From assembly GCA_018296165.2 (NCBI GenBank), contig JACKQL020000097.1, positions 1 to 64,000 of the forward strand: a stretch of 64,000 bases of DNA, given 5' to 3'. Each line of letters opens with the position of its first letter. Position 1 is the stretch's first letter. The stretch comes from Termitomyces sp. T153 (Eukaryota > Basidiomycota > Agaricomycetes > Agaricales > Lyophyllaceae). The notes under the pieces are model-generated. The model was not told the origin of the DNA, did not search any database, and was given only the letters and a program-made list of their open reading frames with translations. Positions 18,429 through 29,846 of this stretch are shown piece after piece. Made by a program: the position numbers and the translations under genes.

Positions 18429-20140
18429 ATGACCCATCTAAACCCTCCAGCACCTCTCCCTGATGCTTCAAGCCCCCAGGATGATGCCTGGAGTCATTTG
18501 CTGTCCCTGGAGACACAGATCAACTTACCTAAGCCTCCCTTACTTTCCACACTGCCAAACTCACTGGACTTTGTCAAACTACTGAAGCAGTGTCTCTTTC
18601 TCTCCAAGCCCTTCTGGAACATCTTCTCCTTGCTCCTACTCCTCCCCCTGGACCTGTCAGGGGATGGTTGTCAGAAGACATCCCACTTGGTTCCCCTTCT
18701 TCTTCTCCAGTTCTTGTCAGATTTCCTCTACTATAGTTTTCCTTCATTCTTCTTCCTTTTTCCTATCTATTGGTCTTAGTTTCAGCCCTCAGGCTGCACT
18801 GGTTCTTTGTTAATAATTCAGACAATTGTGACCCCTTTGACACTGCTACCAGCTTATGTAACTGCTGACCAATTGCTGACACATCACTTTTATCTTTTTT
18901 CTGTCATACTGTACAGTTGTTTCTCATGCTTTTAAAGCCTCTGAAGCATCACACCTGGCCTAGGGAATCCCCAGACTTGTTCTCTTTGGATTTCCCTTTG
19001 CCAAGTAAGTAGTTATCTCAGTAAACACTGTACAGTACTGAATAGACTTTGGATTTTCCTTTGCCAGTTGTGTGATTGAGCCATAGCCTCCAGAGGTCAC
19101 CCTTACAGGACCTCCAGCAGCTGCAAGAAGGTTCTCTTCTGCACCTAGCTCAGAAGTTTTAGTACCCTGCTCCAAACTTCCTTGCCCTGCACTCCCTGAC
19201 ATCTTTGATGTGAAACATAGAGTTGGAGAATGTTTCCTCCAGTCCTGTATCACCTATATCCAACTGAGCAGTGAAGCCTTTGCCTCTGATGCCTTGAAAA
19301 TTGCTTGTGTTCTCTCCTACATAAAGGCTGGCTGAGCCTCAACCTATGTGCTGCATATTTTTTGATGCCCAGGAAGAGTTGAGAATTTCTCTAGCTGGAT
19401 GGAGTTTGAGAAGTAGTTCTGAGCTGAGTTCTTTCCCCTTGACTCCACCAAAACTACAGCTCTTTCCCTTTGAGACCAAACCCAGTATGGTCAAGGGAAG
19501 TGGTCACTTGATGAGTACATTGACTCTTTTTATGTCTTAGTTGAACAGGCTGGATATCCAGACAGTCTGCAACTTTGCCTAACCTTCTGAGATGGACTCC
19601 ACTCCTCTCTTATGGATTGCATTGACAGTATGGCAGAGGGGTGCCCAGATGATGAGCATGTCAATACCTGGTACAATGTGGCACATGAGCAGTGGCAGCT
19701 TATGAAACTGCAATGTGAGTTGCAGTGGATGCAATCCTTGACCTTTTCTTTCTCTTATAGAGGGTTCACTCCCCAAGCTCCCCCTTCCATGCCAGCATTA
19801 GCATTCCCACAAGCAGGTGCAGCTCCTCCCCTTCCATCCCATGTTGCTTCCTTGTGCTCCCTGCCCAAAGGAGTCCCAATGAATGTAGATGCCTCTTGAC
19901 AGTGGTCCTCTACTCCTCTGCTGTGTCAATGCTGTAGAAAGGCTGGTCACTTTGCCTGCTACTGTCCTCAAGGACTGGAGGTCTGCTATCTGTCAGCATC
20001 AGAGCAAGAAGAGCTGCTCATCCAACTCCTTGCAGCCCAAGATGCAACAGGAACCCCCTCTCCAGATGCACTTATAGCCATCCAGTCTGATGAAATGGCC
20101 AATGTATTGGAGGAGGTTACTACAGAGTCCAAGGATTTTT
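18429..20140 (+). pseudogene. Gypsy A Gag
   Basis: Starts near MTHLNPPAPLPDASSPQDD. After the solo LTR it continues with capsid sequence (LPDIFDVKHRVGECFLQSCI, SLDEYIDSFYVLVEQAGYPD, LQLCLTF) and the CX2CX4HX4C knuckle (CQCCRKAGHFACYC, about 19925-19970), which would bind RNA. Multiple stops. A fragment of the same gag is present at 34742-35200. Confidence 0.85.
18655..19107 (+). repeat. solo LTR of the Gypsy A family, inside gag
   Basis: 453 bp, from TGTCAGGGGATGG to GGTCACCCTTACA, flanked by perfect 5-bp duplications GGACC (18650-18654 and 19108-19112). It shares the 3' half with the 17752 LTR (CAGACTTGTTCTCTTTGGAT, TGTGATTGAGCCATAGCC). It shows a related element inserted into gag and left a solo LTR by recombination. 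Confidence 0.88.
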
Positions 20141-20394
20141 AAAAGGGCAACAGATGACCTGTACACCTCCATTGCCTAGTGCTAATCATTTTGCCTCCTT
20201 GTCTGTAGAATCAAGTATATCTGTTGCCATTGTTGATACTATGCTCAAAATAATAAGCCCCTTCTCAGACATACAAACTCCCTCTCCAGCTAAAGTCTCT
20301 GCTGGAAACACACCTCCTAGCCCACACCTCTGGATTCCTGCCTGGGAACACTGTCTCTCCTGTCACTACATTGTTGCTTCCACCCCTTCTACCA

Positions 20395-20735
20395 ACTCTC
20401 TGAAGCTACAGGTAGAAATTGAGATGACAGACACCCAGCAGACCTAAAGTGTGGTTGCTCTCCTTAACAGTGGGGCAACAGGCCTCTTCCTCAACACAGG
20501 CTACATGCAACAACACCACCTCACCACTCACCCCCTTTCCTGTCCTATCCCCATGTACAATGTTGATGGCACACTCAATGAAGCTGGCTCTATCTGCTCC
20601 ATGGTGGACCTGGTCCTCCACTACTAAGACCATTCAGAGCAAGCCACTTTTGCTGTCACTAATTTGGAAAAGCAAGACATGATCTTGGGATTCACCTGGC
20701 TACATGAGCACAACCCAGAGATTGACTGGACTGCT
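20395..20735 (+). pseudogene. Gypsy A aspartic protease
   Basis: KLQVEIEMTDTQQT followed, after a stop, by VVALLDSGATGLFLNTGYM. DSGA is the retropepsin active site. The end of the domain reads NLEKQDMILGFTWLHEHNPE, the usual ILGxxWLxxHNPxIDW border before RT. RT itself does not follow, so the junction near 20736 is a deletion. Confidence 0.85.
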
Positions 20736-20753
20736 TGCTAGAGTGTTGCATCA

Positions 20754-21715
20754 GTGGATTTCATTGTGGAACTCCCAGATGCTTATGAGTACAATGCTGT
20801 GATGGTAGTGATGGACCTCTATGGCAAACAGGCTTACTTTATCCCTACTCACACCACATTCTCTGCTTCTGGAGCAGCCAGCCTATATCAAAAGAATGTC
20901 TGGAAGCTCCATGGTCTGTCAGATAGGTACATCTCTAACCAGGCCCCCAATTTATGGTAGAGTTCACTCAGGAACTATATTGCCTGCTGGAAGTAAAGCT
21001 TCATACCACCATGGCCTATCACCCTCAGTCAGATGGGCAGACAAAACATGTCAACCAGGAACTGAAACAGTATCTCTGCCTGTTTTGTAATGAGAGGCAG
21101 AATGACTGGGATGAGCTGCTGCTAGACACTGAATTCCAATACAACAAGCATGTTCACTCTTCCATGCAAATTTCTCCATTCTTCCAGGACACTGGCAAGG
21201 ACTCTTGCATGGGATTCAAACCTCAAGTGTGCCCCTCTAAAAATGACTCTGTCAACAAGTTTATAGACTGGATGAAGAGGGCACAGGAGGACATGGCATG
21301 GTACTATGATTGCCAATGAACACCAGCCCCAGTTTACAAGCCCAGAGACTACATGTACTTGGATAGCTCAGACATTAAGACAATAAGGCCATCTTAGAAG
21401 CTGTTACATTGTCATCTTGGCCCCTTCATGGTGGAGAAGAAGGTAGGGCCTTTGGCATACTGACTTAAACTCTTGGCAGGCCTATGCCAATTGCACCCAG
21501 TTTTCAACATTGTCAAGCTATTTTCAGCCCCAGCAGATCCAATCCCAGGCTGCTGCTCTAAGCCACCCCCACCACCAGTCCTGGTCAATGATGAGGAGGA
21601 GTATGAAGTGGAGGAAATCTTGGATAGCAGGATATTCCAAGGGAAGTTGCAGTTTAAGGTGAAATGGAAGGGATATAGCATTGAAAACATTGGTCCAGGA
21701 CTTCTACCATAGACA
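20754..21715 (+). pseudogene. Gypsy A integrase core, GPF/Y region and chromodomain
   Basis: Core motifs: SVDFIVELPDAYEYNAVMVV (first Asp), a degraded second block, then TTMAYHPQSDGQTKHVNQEL (Glu block). GPF region: HLGPFMVEKKVGPLAY. Then [10 protein letters not shown] and a chromodomain ([33 protein letters not shown]). Two frameshifts break the core. The N-terminal zinc finger is missing, consistent with a deletion from the protease into integrase. Confidence 0.88.
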
Positions 21716-21785
21716 TCCCAATGCCCCAAAACCCATTTAAAGCATCTATCCCATTTCAACAGCTGACATTGAGATGCTGCATGCT

Positions 21786-21797
21786 AGAGGGGGGTGA
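21786..21797 (+). promoter_or_regulatory. polypurine tract of Gypsy A
   Basis: AGAGGGGGGTGA directly before the 3' LTR start TGTTAGGGAATG. Same form as in family S and the relic at 3111. Confidence 0.85.
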
Positions 21798-22112
21798 TGT
21801 TAGGGAATGTCCCATTCCCCCTCTGTCCTGCTCTCCCTCCTTATGGTTTTCCTTTCTTCCACTTTGCTTTCCCCACTTCTGGTCCCAGTTCTAGCCCTCA
21901 GGCTGCACTGGTTCTCTGTCAATAATTCCAACAAGTGTTGCCCCCTCCACATGGCCTCTTACTAGACTCCTGGATTGTTTCCTGCATTCCCAGCCTACTG
22001 CTCATTTTAGGCCTCCCATCTCTGGACCACAGGTACTTTCAACTAAGGGCTATCTTTTGATTATATTTCTATGTGGTCACATGCTAGAAGTCCAGAGATC
22101 AAGGCCATTTAC
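21798..22112 (+). repeat. 3' LTR of Gypsy A, part 1
   Basis: Begins TGTTAGGGAATGTCCC and matches 17760-18070. Interrupted after TTTAC (22108-22112) by the Copia element. The LTR resumes with the duplicated TTTAC at 34497. Confidence 0.9.
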
Positions 22113-22444
22113 TGTTGTGATCTGGCGGATAAAGCACCGTAAGCATGCCACACTCATTGCGCTATCACACATATCACATACTCTTTGTCATTGTGGCCAC
22201 CCCTCTGAACAATGGACAAGAACTCATATATATACTACATACACACAGTCAAACACCCTCAGTCATTTCTACTACAGACTGAGGGTGAGTAATGCCTAAA
22301 CTAGATGGTTGAACTCTATACTTACATGTAGCTAGATTGACACTAACGGTGTCTGTATAATCTAGGTACAAATAGAGTTGTTTCTACTACAGACTGAGGA
22401 TTGACACTAACGGTGTCTGTATAATCTAGGTTCAGTTTCTAACA
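22113..22444 (+). repeat. 5' LTR of Copia
   Basis: 332 bp, from TGTTGTGATC to GTTTCTAACA. The second half carries a duplicated block: TTTCTACTACAGACTGAGG and ATTGACACTAACGGTGTC...TAATCTAGGT each occur twice. TATATATA-like sequence is near 22229. Confidence 0.93.
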
Positions 22445-22455
22445 GGTTATGGGCC
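22445..22455 (+). promoter_or_regulatory. Copia primer binding site
   Basis: GGTTATGGGCC directly after the LTR is complementary to the anticodon stem-loop of initiator Met tRNA (GGGCUCAUAACC type, with a wobble). Copia-group elements commonly prime with a half-molecule of this tRNA. The Copia relic has the same site (62096-62105, minus). Confidence 0.75.
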
Positions 22456-22644
22456 TGTGCTGCAATGTACAACTGAATAGTACGAAGAACTGAATCTGTG
22501 CCTGATGACTCAAACAAGATCGTTGATCTCTTACCCCTGGATTGATTATCCAGATAACGTGGAGTAGACTGCATGTGACTCACATAGTGGACTCTTTTCT
22601 TGACTCGTCTCTGTGCTGTGTTACTATTGCACGCTGATAATACT

Positions 22645-25600
22645 ATGACTATGCCTACCGAAACTTCGAAGCCCATGATGTCCCCCACCCCCGACCAGAT
22701 TGCCAAAATGCAAAAGGTAGATGCGTCCTCAAACCCCACTGTTCTGCTGGTGGGGAAGGTGACCGCAACCTGGACAGGGTACGTCCTCAAGAAGGATGAT
22801 GGGAAATGGCCAGACTGGTTGTATAATATGGACCTTGAACTTTCTATGGTACAGCTGTGGGAATATGTTTTCAATCCACCCTCTACCCCCCATATCACCT
22901 ATGAACCTCGCGCTCACCATGCGTGGACTAGCAATAACCGCCTTGCGTGTTCCTTTATCAAACGGGCTTTGTCTAGCTCCGAGCAGAAGTTATGCGTGGA
23001 CAACTGGGATCCCGTAGCACTCTGGGCTTACTTGAAGGAATGGCATGGCGGTGCTGTCCCTGTGCAGCAAGTTTGACTACTCCAGGAGGCCCTGACAACC
23101 AAGTGTTCTCCATCTGAATCACTCACAAAGACAGCCGATTCAATCTTCAAGAAGATCAACCGTGCCTTCAACGCTGGAGAAGTAACAAAGGAGCTCCTAA
23201 AGTCCATTGCTATCCTGTCGGCACTCTCTGATAAAGCATACGCACATATTTGGTCCATTATATCACGCGACCTAACAAACGCGGGTGAAATGAAGGCGTA
23301 TGGACCAAATGACATACGCAGATTCTTGGAGGGGGAACAGATGCTCATTGATGCCAATAAGTCCAACCCAGCAGCTGCAGACACATTGCCGACCGCCTTT
23401 ATGGCGAAGACTTCAAGATACAAGAAGCTGGTCTGTAGTGGGTGTAAGTCCAGGAACTGCTCAAACTTCCTGGGACATACTGTCCAATGGTGTATCCTAG
23501 AGGGCTGCGGTATGGCCGGAAAGACGGTAGAGGAGTCAAGAACAGCCTGGATCACGCACTACAATGCACAACAGAAGGCCAAAGGGAGAGGAAAGGCGGC
23601 ATCTAGGGTAACCATAACACCTGTGGGTGGATCTGCCTTCATGGTGGAAGGTGACTCCAATGTAATTGCTGCATATATTGCAATGCACAAGGGATCTGCG
23701 ACCCCAAAAGCTGAGTTTGCTGGACTGGCATCCGATGCGCTCCCTGCCAATGATTCCCTAGCATGCATTGAAACACTAGAATTTGATACTCTGCTTGCGT
23801 TTGAGGAGGAGATGAAGGAGAGCACTGATCAGAAAGACGACATCAACCTCAAGCAGACTGGGGAAGTTGTATTGTCTAGCTCAACCTCACCACTTGAAAG
23901 ATCCCCATTCTACCTTGACTCCGGCGCAACAGTGCACATTTCCCCAGATCCCTCCGACTTCATTACATTAAAACCAATCCCTGAGCGCTCGATCCGCGGT
24001 GTAGGAGGATTGGCTATTGCAGCTACTGGAATAGGCAGTATTCGACTGCACCTCAAGGATGGTAAACATATAATACTTGAGAACATCCTACATGTCCCGA
24101 AATCAGCAGTCAAGCTACTTTCAGTAAGCAAGCTTGCAAAATGCTCAGGAGTCACTACCACCTTTGACAATCATGGAGCCACACTCATACAGAAGACCAC
24201 GAACACATCCATCGCAACCGGTACCCTAGTCCCCAACAGAGATCTCTACGCCCTAGACCTTTACACTGAGCAAGCCCTTGCCGTACACGCGTCCCCCAAT
24301 CTGAAAACCTGGCATTATCGACTCGGTCATGCTAATTATCAATCCCTTACACAAATGGCCCAGGCTGGAATGATTGAAGGTATGCCTAAAACTTTCCCCT
24401 CGAAACCTCCTAAATGCGAACATTGCATTCTTGGTAAACAGGCACAAATGCCAGTACCGAAGGAGAGGGAAGAGGGGATTGGGCATAGGGCATCATGAAA
24501 ACTAGAGAAGATATGGGTGGACTTGACGGGCAAAGCAGCAGTAACATCACGTACTGGGAATGCCTATATCATGAATATAGTGGATGATTACACCAACAAA
24601 CCATGGTCCATACCTCTAAAAACTAAAGACAACGGTTTTGATGAACTGAAGGCCTGGATTAAGGCTCGTGAGAATGAGACTGGTCTGAAGTTGGTGACTC
24701 TGCGCACTGGAAGGGATGGCGAGTTCAATGGTGATGCTCACAAGAATTGGTATAAGTCCCAAGGTATCATACTCGAAGTTGGCGCTCCCCATATGTCTGC
24801 CCATATAGGCCGTGTTGAGCGCATGCATCGTACAATTATGGGAAAAGCGCGATTGATGAGACTTGCTGCAGGTTGTCCGTCGTTCCTCTGGGATGAATTC
24901 TACCTTACTGCGTGTTTCCTCCATGGTATGACAAAGACAACATCAACTAAGGACGTAACACCGGATGAACTTTGGTACGGTAAGAAACCGGACTACTCAC
25001 GCATTTGCAAGATAGGGTGCAAGGTTTTTGTCTTAATCCTCGGCAAAAACAACCCTAAGATCTTCGAGCGGTCAATTGAGTGCGTACTAGTCGGTTATGA
25101 CCTAAATTCTAAGGCATACCGTTGCTATGACAAGTCACAGAACAAAGTCTACAGTTCCTACCATGTAAAGTTCATTGAAAGTCACAATCAAACCCCCGAG
25201 GCAGTACCAGCAGCCGCTCACAAGACGAACCCCAGTACCATTGAAGACTATCCCCTAACTGTTGACACAATAGAGAGAAACTCATCAGACAAACCGAATC
25301 TGCGAATAGAAGACGACGAACCTGCTCAAATCCCCGGTATTATAGTCAAGGACATCAACCAAGCCCAGGAGCAGCCACCAGATGATGATAGAACTCCACC
25401 CATACAAGTACAGAACCAACCTCGACGCTCAAACCAAGTGCCTGTCCCAACAGCAAAGGCCACACCTGATGACCAGAGTGAAACACATACGGAAAGGGCG
25501 GTAAGAGAGTCAAAGGAGGCAGTGCAAAGGGTTAAAGAGACTTGGGCTGATTGTCGCAGGGCCTTGGAAGACCTTCAATGCAAAGTACCGCCAGCCGAAG

Positions 25601-27273
25601 ATGACATTGGTGTGGGCAATGGGAATCTCAATCATACTCTGTCAGTGCTGAATGTGATTGAGGATACACCTGGTGTGGGTCCAGGGGCAGACCCTGACAC
25701 CCCTAGAACTTTAGAGGAGGCTCGAAAGTCTGCAGACTGGGTGAGATGGAAAGAATCCTACCATGATGAGCTAAACTCGTTGAAGCAGATGGGGGTGTGG
25801 GAGCTAGTACCATGTGAGTTGGTACCACCAGGTCACAAGATCTTCAAAGGGCAACCAGTCTTTACCATCAAACGCGATGAAAATGGTATAATCACCAGAC
25901 TAAAAACACGTCATGTACTCCAGGGGTTTACAATGGTTCAAGGCAGGGACTATGATAAGACAACCTCACGGACTGCACGTGCAGAATCTTGGAGAATCTT
26001 ACTCAGCATGGCGGCCACCTTGAATTGGGACGCCACCCAGATCGACGTGAAGACAGCATTCCTGAATGGGATACTACTCGAAGAAGAACAAATATATATG
26101 CAACAACCACCCAGGTTCGAAGAGAGTGGAAAGGAAGGCTATGTATGTAAACTCCTACAACCTTTATACGGGATGAAACAGGCAGGCCGCATCTGGAATA
26201 AAACACTGGATGAGGTAATGAAAAATCTAGGGTTCATACAACTCCGCTGCGAAGCATGTATCTATTACTGTGACAACAAAAAGGGGACAGTCATCACCGG
26301 AGTCCATGTGGACGATTTTCTCTCAATTGCAAGTTCAAAACAGGCAAACGAGGACTTCAAGGAGCAGTTAAGGAGCACCTGGGTAATCTCAGACCTAGGG
26401 ATCCCACGTCACATTGTGGGGATGGCAGTAGAGTGGGATCAGATAAACAAACAAGTATTCCTATCACAAACCACCCTTATTGACCGTCTAATCGCGCAGT
26501 ATGGCCAATCCAACGCTACCCCGCTTACACTGCCAATGGAACCCAGGCTCAAGCTACGGCAAGTTGACAGGTCAAAATTGCATCCTGAAGAGCTCGAAAA
26601 ACTGAACCAAATCCCCTATTGAAACCTGGTTGGCGGGCTGCTGTGGCTAGCCATATCTACACGCCCCGATATCCAATATGCAGTCCAGCAACTGTCTCAA
26701 TTCCTCGACTCCTTCTCGTTTGTACACTGGAATGTGGCTGTACGAGTTCTACGGTATCTGAAAGGCACAAGGACACTATGACTATGCCTTGGTGGACAAT
26801 CACCCATGCGGCTGATTGGTTTCACAGACTCCAATTGGGCGAACTGCCTGAATACTCGCCGGAGTGTAGGAGGCTATGCATGGTCACTGGGTTTGGGGCT
26901 CATATCGTGGGCAACCAGGAAGCAAAAGACGGTAGCAGCATCTTCATGCAAAGTGGAGTATATGGCAGCGTTTGAGGCTGGACAGGAGGCTATATGGTTA
27001 CGTATAGTAATGGAAGCACTGGGGCATACTGCAAAGAAGGCAACAACCATCCTATGTGACAACAATTTGGCGATCAATCTCTTGGAAGACCCCCTCCTAC
27101 ACTCACGGGTGAAGCACGTCAATATCAAGTATCATTTCCTACACAAACGGGTAGCGACAAAGGAGATTACACTACAATACGTTAACATGAAGGATAACGT
27201 CGCTGATATTTTCACTAAAGCCTTGCTGACCCCCCAGTTCACGCGCCTTTGGAGCATAATGGGACTACAATAG
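22645..27273 (+). pseudogene. Copia Gag-Pol, single frame with four TGA stops
   Basis: 1543 codons in one frame without a shift. Order: Gag (residues 1-300), a Cys-rich segment (CSGCKSRNCSNFLGHTVQWC), protease (YLDSGATVHISPDPSDF, near residue 425), GAG-pre-integrase (TWHYRLGHANYQSL, CEHCILGKQ), integrase (VDLTGKAAVTS, FNGDAHKNW, GRVERMHRTIM), RT (TQIDVKTAFLNG, YGMKQAGRIW, VHVDDF near residue 1230) and RNase H (FTDSNWANC, CDNNLAINLL, VKHVNIKYHF). TGA occurs at codons 144, 618, 1326 and 1379, each where Arg CGA fits. Otherwise full length; a recently inactivated copy. Confidence 0.93.
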
Positions 27274-27318
27274 ATGGGATTCTGCGCAAGGAGGAGCATT
27301 GCTTACAGTGAGGAGGAG

Positions 27319-27372
27319 TGTTGCAATCTGGTGGATAAAGCACCATAAGCATGCCACACTCATTGCGCTATC
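27319..27372 (+). repeat. 3' LTR of Copia, part 1
   Basis: 54 bp, TGTTGCAATCTGGTGG onward, up to GCGCTATC, then family S copy 2. Continues at 34218. Confidence 0.9.
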
Positions 27373-28503
27373 TGTCAGGTTCTGCTGACCTCGGGGGCTC
27401 AGCTGCACTGGGCAAGTCCTTACTAGGCGGGCGTGATCCCCTTGCATGGGCAACCGAACACTTGAAAGCGTTCTGGGCACTGATGGCTTGTGTGGATAGT
27501 TGGTGGGATGTGATCCAGACAGATCCGGGGAGGTCCGGAGAAGTCGGATTGCAAGGAAATGGGACGGTCTTGGCGGGGTTCAGGCAGAAGACCATATGGG
27601 AGATTTGTGGAAGCAAAGGAGTAGGCGGCTGTGTGATCAATGGGAGCGGAGCCGGGGTTTGATGGGAGATCAATTGGAGTTGATGGAGTCCAGGACTGAG
27701 CAAAGAGCAAGGTTCAGACCTGGTGAAAGAGTGTCGGGGTTTGTAATCGTAACCGTGGAGTTTGTGAGGTTGTTAGGGTTGATGAAGACTTGGGCACAAT
27801 GGCCAGATGGAGTCACCGAGACAGCGTCAGACGAAATAGAACGGAGTCGATATGGAACAAGAGTAGATTTGAGTGGAGATACGAAACAATAACGAGAACA
27901 ATAACAAAATGGAGACAAGACAAGACTGGGAGACTGAGAGTAAGGAGAACAAGACACAAAACACAAAACACAAAACATGAGAAGGAAACAATCAGACCAT
28001 AGGTAACGTTAAGCAATATCAAGACTAGAGTACGAAGAGCTACTCGACAGCTTATATACTGACTACCGGAGAACTTTGGGGTATGTCAGCTGCGGCGGCG
28101 GGGCTTGGCGGAGCTCGATGGAGCGGGCAGGTGTTGGTTGCAATCGAGTATCGGGCCACGCTGATACATTGATGGGATCATTGGGGAATGCGGGTTGCCC
28201 CGAGGTTGTCGTGATACTCCGGAATAGGTCGGAGGAACCAGGGTGTTGAGTTGATGATGAGTGGCGAAGATCAGGAACAGCGGGGGTGGTTCTCGGGGTT
28301 TGGGAGATCCAGGGTGAGTGTCAGTGGCTGCGGGGAAGGCGTCAAAGTTGGCCAGGGGGCTGTCAGAGTTAGCCAGGGAGGCATTGGAGTTAGCCAAAAT
28401 AGGCGTGGGGCATGGGCAGAAGTTTGGTGGAGTGTCAGGGGTTTTTTGGGGAATCGGGGGGTTGCTGGATGATGTGCAGGGGTCTAGGGGACGGGTTGTG
28501 ACA
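27373..28503 (-). repeat. 3' LTR, family S copy 2
   Basis: 1131 bp. On the plus strand runs TGTCAGGTTCTGCTGACCTC to GGGTTGTGACA. Lacks some short tandem repeats present in the other LTR. Confidence 0.9.
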
Positions 28504-28516
28504 TTACCCCCCCTTC
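28504..28516 (-). promoter_or_regulatory. polypurine tract, family S copy 2
   Basis: TTACCCCCCCTTC on the plus strand, so GAAGGGGGGGTAA upstream of the LTR on the minus strand, matching 12364-12376 of copy 1. Confidence 0.8.
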
Positions 28517-28715
28517 AGCGTCGAGACCCTTCAAGACGCGGGGAGCAGGACGGGGATCGGCAGGGCATGGGAGTCGAAGCCAAGCAATATTGATCAATCC
28601 GCAGCGAGTGATAGCGGCATGGGAGACAAAGTCAAAGCACGGCCGCCGCTTCGTCAGGGTTCTCCTCAATCAATTAAAAGCCTTGGACGTACCCCAGGAT
28701 TTCCCAAATTTGGTC

Positions 28716-29846
28716 ATGTCTTCCTCCAGCGTTCCAGTAGTCTCTCCCGCTGATTTGGACGAGGTGGTGGTGTATGACAGTGGGGGGGAGGAGTTTGAGC
28801 ATCGGCGCCGCGCTAGCATCAGGGACTGGAGTCGTAAGTGGTGTTGACTTGTCTTTTTGGGATGATTGACGGGGCTTTTGTAGAGTCGCATGTGGTGGTG
28901 GTGGTGGATTTTCTGGGGGTTCCGAAACGGACCAAGTTTTGTCCCACGTTGCCGAAGGGAAAGGGGGCGTCCTTGGCGGTGGTTCGGGGGAAGCGTCGAG
29001 CCTCCCCACCCTCGGGGGCGGGACCCAGCAAGAGGCCGCGGGGGCGCGAGCCATTGGCGGGCCCTCCGGAGTCCCTCCTCTTTTCTCCTTCCCCAGGCAT
29101 CCCCCCAGAATGGTCGTCAAGTCCCCCCACGCCTATTCCTTCGATCATGGAGGTCTTCCTTCGCAAGCAGGTGGAGGCTTTGACGACATCATTGGCAGTA
29201 TGGGAGGGCAAGCTCCGATGGGCAAGGGAGGACCGTGACATGGTGCGGACGGAGAAAGAGGCGATGGAGTGGGAAAGGAACACCTCAGTGCACATGGCAA
29301 TGGAGTGAGCATTAGAGGTGCGGGGCTTGCGGGAGCGTCTGACGCAGATGGAGGGGCAGTCCACGGGGGAAGCGGAGGGGTAGGGACGAGTTCCAGAGGG
29401 GGATGCATTGTGGGCAGAGTTGGAGGCGGCAAGGCAGAGGGAGGACTGGTTGGCCAACAAGGCCGCTTTGGGGCATGCGGGAATCCTCCGTGAGTTGTCT
29501 CCCATTTCTCCCTTTGTTACTGACAGTTCATTTTCTGGGTTTAGGCTGGGTGCAGGAGCATTGGGTCCTCTTGGATGGTGCCTCCACGGCGTTCATGTCG
29601 ATTCAGGACGGTTTGATGCAGGGGTCCACGGCTCAGCCTCCGGAGTTGCAGCAGGGAATGGCGTGATTGGAGAGGTTGTTGGCGGGGCATTGGCGACGCA
29701 ATGCGGTGGCCCCGGGGTCGTGGTGGGAGGTGGCGGCTGACGTGGGGGAGGCGTTGCCGGGGTTGGCAGAGGTCTTAGCAGTGGTGCAGGCCCAGATGGA
29801 AGTCGACCTGGGGGTAGGGTTGCCAGGGGGTCCAGGGAGGGAGTGA
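28716..29846 (+). pseudogene. antisense spliced coiled-coil gene, copy 2, with stops
   Basis: Exons 28716-28833, 28884-29489 and 29545-29846 (1026 nt, 341 codons plus stop by length) with introns GTAAGT...TTGTAG and GTGAGT...GGTTTAG. The frame is kept across both junctions. Exon lengths 118 and 606 equal those of copy 1. Three premature stops: TGA near 29306 and near 29665, each CGA in copy 1, and TAG near 29383, CAG in copy 1. The protein has the same acidic start, basic middle and coiled coil. The shared exon structure in two copies is good evidence that the gene is real. Confidence 0.65.
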
